DNA of 64,000 bases from Bacteroidaceae bacterium (GTDB lineage: Bacteria; Bacteroidota; Bacteroidia; Bacteroidales; Bacteroidaceae), in NCBI GenBank assembly GCA_024398475.1, contig JAKSJB010000006.1, forward strand, positions 40,518 through 104,517, written 5' to 3'. The notes under the pieces were generated by a model, which saw only the letters and a program-made list of their open reading frames with translations, did not search any database and was not told the DNA's origin. Below, in pieces: positions 55,792 through 64,000 of this stretch (the first letter of the stretch is position 1; each line of letters starts with the position of its first letter). The translations under genes were made by a program, and so were the position numbers.

Positions 55792-58713
55792 ATGAAACAA
55801 AAGATTTCCTATGCCATTACCTTATTGGTAATGTTGATGACTATGCAGGCGTCACTCATGGCGCAGCAGTATGAATCCGTGCCAAATGATCCGATGAAAT
55901 CGAGGATTTATACATTGGACAATGGCTTGAAAGTGTACCTTACAGTCAATAAGGATCAGCCACGCGTACAGACCTATATTGCAGTACGTGTAGGTGGCAA
56001 GAACGACCCGGCAGAGACTACAGGTCTGTCCCACTATCTCGAGCACCTGATGTTTAAGGGTACGGACAGTTTCGGAACAAGCAATTTCGCAGCCGAGAAA
56101 CCCCTGCTCGATGAGATAGAGCGCCAGTATGAGATTTACCGTACCAAGACCGATGCCGAAGAACGTCGTGCAATCTATCATGTGATAGACAGCCTTTCAT
56201 ATAAGGCATCAACCTACGCCATAGCCAATGAATACGATAAGTTGATGGCAGGAATCGGAGCAGTCGGTACAAATGCCTATACAAGTGATGACATTACCTG
56301 CTACACAGAAGATATTCCCGCAAACCAGATTGAAAACTGGGCACGCATTCAGAGCGACAGATTCAGGAATATGGTAATCCGAGGATTCCATACCGAACTC
56401 GAAGCAGTATATGAGGAATACAACATATCCCTTACCAATGACATGAGAAAGGTAGTTGAGGCAGCAGGTCAGATTCTGTTTCCAAACCATCCTTACGGCA
56501 AGCAGACAGTCATAGGATTGGGTGACCATTTGAAGAACCCTTCCATAACCAACATAAAGAATCATTTCTCCAAATGGTATGTTCCCAACAACGTGGCTAT
56601 ATGTATGAGCGGTGACATAGACTTTGATACCACCCTTGCAATAATAAAGAAATATTTCGGTGACTGGACACCAAATCCAAATGTAGAGGCTCAGCGTGCA
56701 GAATTGCTGAATATACCACTCCGTAAACTTACAGCCCCTGTCACAAAGAAGATATACGGTCCTGAAGCCGAGGAGATGGTACTTGTGTGGGGATTCCCCG
56801 GAACAAGGAGCAAGGATTTTGATTATCTTGAAATCATCAGCGAAATCCTGGATAACGGTAAGGCAGGATTGTTTGATATAGACCTGAACCAAACACAGAA
56901 AGTACTTGCCAGTGGCTGTGAACTGAACCCAATGAGTGACTTCTCCGAGATGTTTGCCCTTGCAATTCCAAGTGAAGGCCAGACACTCGATGAAGCGAAG
57001 ACACTGATGCTTGAAGAAATGAATAAACTGAAGAACGGTCAGTTCGACGACAAGTTGCTTGAATCCATCATCAACAACATGAAGTTGCGTCGTATGCGCA
57101 TGCTGGAAAGTAATGAAAGCCGTGCCGACATGTTTGTTGATGCATTTGTAAATGGCATAGAATGGAAGGACGAGGTGGAAAAGATTGACCGTCTCAGTCG
57201 CATCACCAAATCCGATGTAGTAAGTTTTGCACAGAAATACATAACCGATGGATACGCCGAAATCTATAAGTTGAAGGATGAAGATCCAAACCAGAAAAAA
57301 ATAGAAAAACCAGCGATTTCACCGATAGAAATGAACCGTGACAAGACGAGTGAGTTTGTCAGGTCCGTACTTTCTTCAGAGGTAGAATCAATCCAGCCGG
57401 TATTCGTAGATTACGACAGCGACATGAGTGTTCACAAGTTCAGAAACAATAACGAACTACTTTACAGGCAGAATGTTGACAACAGTCTGTTCACCTTGCA
57501 ATATCGTATAAACCGCGGTACTAAGGCCGACAGGGAACTTGACATCGCAGCAGGATATATTACATATCTGGGAACAAAGACATTGACCACGGAGCAGTTC
57601 AAGAAAGAACTCTATCGTCTGGCGTGCAATGTCAGCATTTCTGCCAACGTAGGTTCCACGGTAATCACAGTATCCGGTCTTTCCGAAAACATGCCCCAGG
57701 CAGTCAAGTTGTGTGAACAATGGATAAACGGCGCAAAGGTAGATGAAGAAGCATACACCAAGATGGTGGACAATGAACTGAAGGCACGTGCCGATGCAAA
57801 ACTCTCACAGCAGACATGCTTCAGGGCTCTGCGCGACTGGGTACGCTATGGTTCATTAAATCCGACAACCAACATAATGTCAACTGAAGAACTCCGTAAT
57901 GCAAATCCTCAGTCGTTGCTTGACAAGATTGCCGACCTGAAGAACTATCAGCAGACAATCGTTTACTATGGTCCTCTTTCAGAGAAGGAAATAGTCCGTT
58001 TCATCGAAAAAAACCATAGTGTTGCCTCACATCCGGCAGCAACTTCTACAGGCGATGTCTTCCAACATCAGCCAATCAACGATTCAGCCGTTTACATTGC
58101 ACCTTACGATGCAAAGAACATTTACATGATGATGATTTCCAACAACGGAGAGAAATATGACCCGGAAAACGTTGCTTCAGAAAGCCTGTTCAATGAATAC
58201 TTCGGCGGCGGCATGAATACAATCGTATTCCAGGAACTCCGTGAAGCCCGTGGTCTGGCATATAGTGCGTCAGCTTACTATGTAGATGCAGCATATAAGG
58301 GCCAGGACAATAATTTCTATACCTATATTATCAGTCAGAACGACAAGATGATGGATTGTGTCGGCGTGTTCAACGACATAATTGAAAACATGCCGGTAAG
58401 TGCCTCTGCATTCCAACTCGCAAAGGACGCTCTCCTGAAACGCCTGGCAACGGAACGCACAATAAAGTCAGGAGTTCTCAGCAGTTACCTTGACGCAAGG
58501 AATCATGGTTTGGATTATGATATCAATAAGGTAATCTACGATAAGGTATCAGCAATGACCCTTGACGACGTCGTGAAGTTCCAGCAGAACCATCTCAAGA
58601 ACCGTAAGTACCATTATGCCGTTCTTGGAAACGAGGCAGAACTCGATATGGAATCACTCGGTAAGAAAGGCGGAATCCAACGTCTCACCCTCGAACAGAT
58701 ATTCGGCTACTAA
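55792..58713 (+). CDS. M16 family zinc peptidase, exported (973 aa)
   Basis: Pitrilysin-type protease made of two M16 halves. The active site HXXEH is present as GLSHYLEHLMFKGT, with the distal Glu in LEAVYEEYN. The second half (from about 520) is the inactive M16 partner with a REARGLAYSASAYY signature. I chose the ATG at 55792, giving a signal peptide (ITLLVMLMTMQASLMAQ); a longer frame from 55720 has no such sense. Probably periplasmic or outer-membrane-associated, degrading peptides. The spacer 55667-55791 has a GC-rich quasi-palindrome (ACGCATGTACGCGT) but no clear promoter. Confidence 0.9.
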   Translation: MKQKISYAITLLVMLMTMQASLMAQQYESVPNDPMKSRIYTLDNGLKVYLTVNKDQPRVQTYIAVRVGGKNDPAETTGLSHYLEHLMFKGTDSFGTSNFAAEKPLLDEIERQYEIYRTKTDAEERRAIYHVIDSLSYKASTYAIANEYDKLMAGIGAVGTNAYTSDDITCYTEDIPANQIENWARIQSDRFRNMVIRGFHTELEAVYEEYNISLTNDMRKVVEAAGQILFPNHPYGKQTVIGLGDHLKNPSITNIKNHFSKWYVPNNVAICMSGDIDFDTTLAIIKKYFGDWTPNPNVEAQRAELLNIPLRKLTAPVTKKIYGPEAEEMVLVWGFPGTRSKDFDYLEIISEILDNGKAGLFDIDLNQTQKVLASGCELNPMSDFSEMFALAIPSEGQTLDEAKTLMLEEMNKLKNGQFDDKLLESIINNMKLRRMRMLESNESRADMFVDAFVNGIEWKDEVEKIDRLSRITKSDVVSFAQKYITDGYAEIYKLKDEDPNQKKIEKPAISPIEMNRDKTSEFVRSVLSSEVESIQPVFVDYDSDMSVHKFRNNNELLYRQNVDNSLFTLQYRINRGTKADRELDIAAGYITYLGTKTLTTEQFKKELYRLACNVSISANVGSTVITVSGLSENMPQAVKLCEQWINGAKVDEEAYTKMVDNELKARADAKLSQQTCFRALRDWVRYGSLNPTTNIMSTEELRNANPQSLLDKIADLKNYQQTIVYYGPLSEKEIVRFIEKNHSVASHPAATSTGDVFQHQPINDSAVYIAPYDAKNIYMMMISNNGEKYDPENVASESLFNEYFGGGMNTIVFQELREARGLAYSASAYYVDAAYKGQDNNFYTYIISQNDKMMDCVGVFNDIIENMPVSASAFQLAKDALLKRLATERTIKSGVLSSYLDARNHGLDYDINKVIYDKVSAMTLDDVVKFQQNHLKNRKYHYAVLGNEAELDMESLGKKGGIQRLTLEQIFGY

Positions 58714-58736
58714 ACCCAAATCGTCTGAGCAAATAA

Positions 58737-58771
58737 AAAAGCAGGTATGCCATATTGACATACCTGCTTTT
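58737..58771. terminator. Bidirectional terminator between M16 gene and groL
   Basis: Arms AAAAGCAGGTATG (58737-58749) and CATACCTGCTTTT (58759-58771), 9-nt loop, T's or A's on both sides. Confidence 0.88.
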
Positions 58772-58797
58772 CTTATATCGTGGTTTATGTATTGTTA

Positions 58798-60447
<1,650 letters not shown>

Positions 60448-60472
60448 TTAATAAATAGAACTTGATAAACTA

Positions 60473-60748
60473 TTATTTTCCAATAACTGCCAAAACGTCG
60501 CTTTGACGCATGATGAGATACTTAGTTCCTTCAAATTCGAGTTCGTTACCTGAATATTTGCCGTAGAGCACCTTGTCGCCTACAGCAAGCACCATTTCTT
60601 CGTCCTTAGTACCGTTGCCTACAGCAACAACTTCGCCCTGAAGCGGTTTTTCCTTAGCAGTATCAGGAATGATGATACCGCCGATTGTCTTTTCCTCAGC
60701 CGGTGCAGGAAGAACGAGCACGCGGTCTGCCAATGGTTTGATGTTCAT
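60473..60748 (-). CDS. groS: Co-chaperonin GroES (91 aa)
   Basis: Lid of the GroEL chamber. [25 protein letters not shown] and [24 protein letters not shown] are typical. Shorter than E. coli GroES (97 aa) but within family range. First gene of the groS-groL pair. No CIRCE element (TTAGCACTC/GAGTGCTAA) is visible upstream. Confidence 0.97.
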   Translation of the reverse strand: MNIKPLADRVLVLPAPAEEKTIGGIIIPDTAKEKPLQGEVVAVGNGTKDEEMVLAVGDKVLYGKYSGNELEFEGTKYLIMRQSDVLAVIGK

Positions 60749-61013
60749 AATTCTATGATTTTTTTATTGTGATTAAAGTCTTTTTTCTTAGGAACAAACC
60801 CTACAGCCCATTCCCGTTTCCATGAATGGAAAAAACAAAATCCATGCCATACGCAATATTTTCAGAATATGGGACAGACAGGTGACAGTTTGTCATATAA
60901 ACGAGTAGCGGGTCATTAGGGACCCTTAAGTCCATATATACTGCAAATATGTGCATATTACCCACAGAATATTTATACAAATAATCTAATTTACTAAAAA
61001 AGTGTGCAAAATA
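60749..61013. other. groS upstream spacer
   Basis: No gene. It contains two short inverted repeats, TGACA/TGTCA (60883-60895) and GGGTC/GACCC (60910-60925), possible operator-like sites for groS. A minus-strand TA(GGG)TTTG at 60795-60803 is one base longer than the -7 consensus, so the groS promoter is not certain. Confidence 0.4.
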
Positions 61014-61045
61014 TTTGGTTGATATGAAAATAATACATAACTTTG
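61014..61045 (+). promoter_or_regulatory. Orphan promoter of the candidate sRNA
   Basis: TTTG at 61014-61017 and TAACTTTG at 61038-61045, 20-bp spacer. No plus-strand ORF follows; a terminator lies about 55-90 bp downstream. Confidence 0.7.
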
Positions 61046-61051
61046 CGGCGA

Positions 61052-61136
61052 CTATAAGTAATTATAGTTTTGCTATAAGGTAAAGACTTTTTCATAGGAA
61101 GGGGCATGTTGTGAAACGTCGCCCCTTTATTTTTTG
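61052..61136 (+). ncRNA. Candidate small RNA, about 85 nt
   Basis: Predicted start is about 7 nt after the -7 box. The transcript can form an ACTATA/TATAGT hairpin (61051-61068), a linker, and a terminal hairpin: AAGGGGC (61099-61105) pairs with GCCCCTT (61121-61127), extended by ATGTT/AACGT and closed by a GTGA (GNRA) tetraloop, with one bulged C at 61120. TTATTTTTT follows, a strong rho-independent terminator. No ORF of note lies inside. It is divergent from groS. I do not recognise the RNA family; 6S RNA is much longer. Confidence 0.6.
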
Positions 61137-61235
61137 ACACTCACAAAAGGCAAAAGTCTAAAGTCGATGAACGGTTATCGAATACCGTCTAAAGTCTAAG
61201 GTTTTTTTTGAGTCAACAAGTCAACGAGTCCACAA

Positions 61236-61257
61236 GTCAACGAGTTTTGCGTTTGCG
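61236..61257 (-). repeat. 22-bp repeat, inverted copy of 63792-63813
   Basis: Exact reverse complement of 63792-63813; core ACGCAAACGCAAAA. Confidence 0.8.
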
Positions 61258-61470
61258 TTTTTTGTTTTCGTAGGCTTTCAGCCGTTTCGTAGGCAAGGCC
61301 TTTATTACTTTAGGGTTCTTCCTCCTATCGTCCTTCGATGCTTCTTCGTTGTTCCTCCGTTGTTTCTCCGCTATTTGTCCGCTTTCTAACGGAGAAGTAG
61401 CAAAGTCACAGCAAAGTAGCATAAAGGGATGATACAAGGACGAGCGGACAAGATAATTCCCGTGTTGCAT
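61237..61470 (-). CDS. Hypothetical basic protein, doubtful (77 aa)
   Basis: ATG at 61470, 29 bp after a consensus -7 box, which is the main support. The product is Cys/Phe-rich at first (PFMLLCCDFATSPLESG), then strongly Lys/Arg-rich, ending NKKRKRKTR, and the end is encoded by the dispersed CGCAAACGCAAAA repeat. Similar ORFs recur in Bacteroidales genomes and may be repeat-derived rather than protein-coding. Confidence 0.3.
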   Translation of the reverse strand: MQHGNYLVRSSLYHPFMLLCCDFATSPLESGQIAEKQRRNNEEASKDDRRKNPKVIKALPTKRLKAYENKKRKRKTR

Positions 61471-61499
61471 CCTGACATTATGTCCTTCTGAACACGGTG

Positions 61500-61532
61500 C
61501 AAAGGTAATGCATAATTGTTGTATCGACCAAA
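61500..61532 (-). promoter_or_regulatory. Promoter-like site before the 77-codon ORF
   Basis: Minus-strand TTTG (61529-61532) and TACCTTTG (61500-61507), 21-bp spacer. Confidence 0.5.
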
Positions 61533-61998
61533 CAATTCTTTCCTTATTTATGGGGGATGTAGCCAGTTGCGTCGTGTTGCCTTCATTTGCTTATTAAGAG
61601 TTTATAAGTTTAAGGGTTTAAAAGGCAATAAGTAGCCCCCTCCTCCGCCTCAAGGGGGAAAACGCAAACCCTAACGCAAACGCAAAATGTTGAGGTCCTG
61701 CTAAAACATATACATTTTTTCATTATTAAAAAATTAAAATTATAAACATTGATACAGCGAATATAACAAATAGTTTAGGAACGAGAAAATGTTTTAGGAT
61801 TATTTAGATATAATCAGCAGAATATCAATATTTTAGCGAATTAGCAAATAGGAGTTAAAAGTGCAAAAACAACATGTCAATGAGTGGATAAACGAACGCA
61901 ATCGCTAGCCGAAGTCCTCCCTAGAGCGACTTGATTCCGAAAGATTGACTCTGGCGGAACGGCTTCCATTCGAATTTATGAATTAATAGAACCTACCA
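61533..61998. other. Gene-free spacer with repeats
   Basis: No gene is supported. It contains a CCCCC/GGGGG inverted repeat (61636-61658) beside the 28-bp repeat at 61660-61687, then AT-rich sequence. Confidence 0.5.
61660..61687 (+). repeat. 28-bp direct repeat, left copy
   Basis: Identical over 28 bp to 63777-63804; core CTAACGCAAACGCAAAA. The two copies bracket 2.1 kb that holds small, unusual and broken genes. Confidence 0.85.
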
Positions 61999-62478
61999 TT
62001 AATCTTTAACACGAATATAAGTATAATTGTGAGTAATGGTGATATTCATATTGTTGTCATCTTTACAGATTTTAGATTGTTGGAGAACAAGACTATCAGA
62101 TGTAAGGCTAATAATCTTAAAACAATCCAATTCGTTTCTGCGCCCCAACAATGCTAGATATCGTCCCCTAGTAGATTTGCCTACTTGTAATTCATTGAAT
62201 TTTGTTTGATTGGAAATTGCTAGATAATACTTGAAATGTTCATCATAGACATTCGGCATAACCTCTCCAGTGGATGGTTTGATAATTGGAACAGGAAATG
62301 TATATACTCTCGTTTGCGTTATTTCTGTTTTACCGAATGTCCAGTCAAGTTCCCTGTAATTTTTATTGGATGCGAGTTTCCATTTTGTCCCAACCAACTG
62401 ACTGATATTAATAGTCTGCTGGGCATTCAGGTTTGAAATTTCAAAAAGAAGTATCAATATTGCGATAATATGTTTCAT
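61999..62478 (-). CDS. Exported protein of unknown function (159 aa)
   Basis: Start at 62478 gives MKHIIAILILLFEISNLNAQ, a signal peptide; a longer frame to 62523 adds nothing recognisable. The mature part begins LVGTKWKLASNKNYRELDW and is strand-rich with paired basic and aromatic residues, reminiscent of small lipocalin-like beta-barrels. I do not recognise the family. Confidence 0.55.
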   Translation of the reverse strand: MKHIIAILILLFEISNLNAQQTINISQLVGTKWKLASNKNYRELDWTFGKTEITQTRVYTFPVPIIKPSTGEVMPNVYDEHFKYYLAISNQTKFNELQVGKSTRGRYLALLGRRNELDCFKIISLTSDSLVLQQSKICKDDNNMNITITHNYTYIRVKD

Positions 62479-62491
62479 ATGTAGTTGTGAT

Positions 62492-62761
62492 TTATTTATA
62501 AAGAATATTTGATTGATATGCATGTGCTTCTGTTATTTGATATAATTCAATGGTGCAATATTTGCCATCGGCGGGATCTTTACATTGAAATGATGTAGGA
62601 CTGAAGTAACCTTGAACCACCAATTCATGCCATTTTGGTAAACCGTTTATCGGATCTATATATTTTACGGTTATTAGCACTTGAATATTATTGTTGATGT
62701 ACTGTGGAATCTCGGGAGGGTTAATACTATAAATATAAATCTCATTATCAGAATGTCACGG
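62492..62761 (-). pseudogene. 3' fragment of an unidentified gene
   Basis: An open frame runs from a TGA near 62757 to the stop at 62492 (about 87 codons) with no ATG; only a GTG at 62680 could start a 62-aa product (QITEAHAYQSNIL near the end). The frame looks like the tail of a longer protein (IDPINGLPKWHELVVQGYF) joined directly to the broken LRR gene at about 62762. Confidence 0.45.
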
Positions 62762-63055
62762 TTATGCGATAATTGTTGTAACCGAATTTGGAATGGTAAT
62801 TGAAGTCAAGCCAGAACAGTCAGAAAATGCACCATATCCAATACTTGTAACCGAATTATCAAATTTAATAACACCCTTTCCGTTGGAATAAGTATTACTG
62901 ATGATTGTTGTACCGAAAACATTGTAATATGGCTTCACAACTTCACCATCAGAACTGGTGTACCAAATCTCATTGTTGGGAATTTCTTCCGCATGTACTC
63001 CAATGCCTATCATCCAGAGTAGGCAAAGGAAAATTGTTTGTTTAATTTGCTTCAT
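62762..63055 (-). pseudogene. Truncated BspA-like LRR gene (97 codons)
   Basis: Same signal peptide and first repeat as the LRR genes at 35087 and 36837 ([20 protein letters not shown], then [20 protein letters not shown]). After ITIPNSVTT the similarity stops abruptly and the frame ends at TIIA. Only about 20 bp of upstream homology is kept, so it lacks the long leader and its promoter. Likely a remnant of a recombination event. Confidence 0.72.
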
Positions 63056-63114
63056 AATTATGTATTTATTAGTTATTTATCTGTATTTCTGATTTCTTTA
63101 CGGTTGAATATACA

Positions 63115-63621
63115 CTATCTTTTTCGTTCCTTAATGTTCTCTTCAATTTGAGTTATGTTTTCCGAATAATCAGTCATTTTGCGTTTCATAAATATCATCA
63201 TGCAATAACTGTATATAATTAATGCTATAATAACTGTCATTACAAGAATTGTAGATGTGAATATTTGAAAGATGTTTTTTATTTCCCAATAAGTACAAAT
63301 CCATGAAATTGCATTTGCCCAGAAATGCAGAATAACTGTGAATATGAGGTTATGGGTTTTTACAAAAATCAGTCCAAAAAGGAGCCCTAACAAGTCAAAT
63401 CTATTTGTATAAAAAGATAATATTTTGTTTTTCTTTCTAATATTAACCACACAAATAATTAACAAAAAAGTGATACTGAATATAACAAAAAAAATAGTTT
63501 GCATCATTCCACCATTTTCGTCTTTCAAAAACATGATCAATGGACAATCAATAACCATTGCCAAAAGTATGGTTAGCAGGAAATATATTATTCGATTTGG
63601 AAAAAAAGTGTCTTTGTTCAT
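63115..63621 (-). CDS. Membrane protein resembling the C-terminal half of a CPBP protease (168 aa)
   Basis: About four to five transmembrane helices. The segment FGLIFVKTHNLIFTVILHFWANAISWI matches the last CPBP motif (HxxxN as HFWAN) of intramembrane CAAX-type proteases. The EExxxR and FxxxH motifs are absent, so it is probably inactive or a different function. AT-rich compared with its neighbours. Has its own promoter. Confidence 0.5.
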   Translation of the reverse strand: MNKDTFFPNRIIYFLLTILLAMVIDCPLIMFLKDENGGMMQTIFFVIFSITFLLIICVVNIRKKNKILSFYTNRFDLLGLLFGLIFVKTHNLIFTVILHFWANAISWICTYWEIKNIFQIFTSTILVMTVIIALIIYSYCMMIFMKRKMTDYSENITQIEENIKERKR

Positions 63622-63689
63622 CGATTATATTTTGTGTTTTATTTGATTCTGCTTGTATAAGCGACAGCAATCCTCGTTGAAATCCTTTG

Positions 63690-63720
63690 CAAAAGTAAGC
63701 ATAAAAAATGAATCTACAAA
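63690..63720 (-). promoter_or_regulatory. Promoter of the CPBP-like gene
   Basis: Minus-strand TTTG (63717-63720) and TACTTTTG (63690-63697), 19-bp spacer. Confidence 0.65.
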
Positions 63721-63776
63721 TTCATTTGGTAGAAAATATAAATAAAAGGCTACGCCTACGCAAACGCAAAATAATT

Positions 63777-63813
63777 AAACGCAAACCCTAACGCAAACGC
63801 AAAACTCGTTGAC
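63777..63813 (+). repeat. 28-bp direct repeat, right copy, overlapping a 22-bp inverted repeat copy
   Basis: 63777-63804 equals 61660-61687; 63792-63813 is the inverted partner of 61236-61257. Variants of the ACGCAAACGCAAAA core also lie at 63758-63771 and 63931-63944. The rest of 63814-63954 shows no gene. Confidence 0.8.
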
Positions 63814-63951
63814 TTTTTTATCCACGAATTAGTGAATTAGTGAAATGATTATGCACGTCCTTTGACTGGGGAATTAAACTCGACGTTCGAATAACAGGAC
63901 GCGTTTGGGTGGGTAAAACGCAAACGATAACGCAAACGCAAAACCAAAGAG

Positions 63952-63997
63952 GGCTGAAAGTCCGACACTCTACAGCCCAATCCGTAAGGGTTGGGTA
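63952..63997 (+). repeat. Two-hairpin palindromic element
   Basis: GGGCT/AGTCC (63952-63964, 3-nt loop) then CCCAATCC/GGGTTGGG around GTAA (63976-63995). Same layout as 37555-37610. The motif continues to the window edge. Confidence 0.5.
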
Positions 63998-64000
63998 TCT

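Noticed and set aside
60883..60925. CIRCE-type heat-shock operator before groS
   Set aside because: The inverted repeats there do not match TTAGCACTC/GAGTGCTAA, so only a generic operator-like note is kept.

Overview
The window looks like a chromosomal segment of a Bacteroidales bacterium, most likely Prevotellaceae. Evidence from the sequence: promoters repeatedly fit the Bacteroidetes sigma-ABfr pattern (TTTG/TTG about 19-21 bp upstream of TAnnTTTG); exported proteins carry SPI or lipobox signals and type IX secretion (T9SS)-like C-terminal domains; there are BspA-like leucine-rich-repeat proteins; and there are family-restricted genes (DUF4954, DUF4835, DUF4250, DUF4491, DUF3127). No rRNA, tRNA, CRISPR, transposase or integrase gene was seen.

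Layout. 1-1.45 kb (-): a beta-helical carbohydrate-binding protein (cut by the window edge) behind a small exported protein. 1.8-15.2 kb (+): GH51 arabinofuranosidase, aldo/keto reductase, M20 deacetylase, cation/proton antiporter, LolD-like ATPase, CvfB-like S1 protein, polyprenyl synthase, SpoU methyltransferase, mutS. 15.4-21.5 kb (-): a compressed overlapping operon (lipoprotein dipeptidyl peptidase III, AlkD-like HEAT protein, Fur-family regulator, purA, aroA) and a small membrane protein. 21.8-25.4 kb (-): nagB, a WbpM/PglF-type dehydratase and a CpsB/YwqE-type phosphatase. 25.7-32.7 kb: Lrp/AsnC regulator, DUF4491, DUF4835, DUF4250, a helix-hairpin-helix protein and purL. 32.9-38.5 kb: two tandem BspA-like LRR genes with duplicated about 370-nt leaders, then 1.2 kb of gene-free, repeat-rich DNA. 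38.5-42.2 kb: split coaB/coaC, a DnaQ-like exonuclease, dnaN, DUF3127. 42.6-52.7 kb (-): korB, korA, metG, pyrH, then a surface module (beta-helix protein, small exported protein, beta-barrel, DUF4956 membrane protein, VTC polyphosphate polymerase). 52.8-58.7 kb (+): hflX, DUF4954, M16 protease. 58.8-60.7 kb (-): groL-groS. 60.8-64 kb: a candidate small RNA, dispersed repeats, and an unstable patch of small or broken genes including a third LRR fragment.

Most noteworthy. (1) The two LRR genes share a leader with a consensus promoter, a conserved small upstream ORF, and mutually exclusive hairpins, one ending in a U-tract: an attenuator-like arrangement I do not recognise. (2) A promoter plus GNRA-capped terminator enclosing about 85 nt, with no ORF, at 61.05 kb: a candidate sRNA. 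(3) The VTC/DUF4956/beta-barrel/small exported protein/beta-helix run, whose last two genes occur as a second copy at the window start. (4) Several short tandem duplications that copy the stop codon of a gene (korB, coaB), and a C-terminal nonsense truncation that separates the two LRR paralogues.
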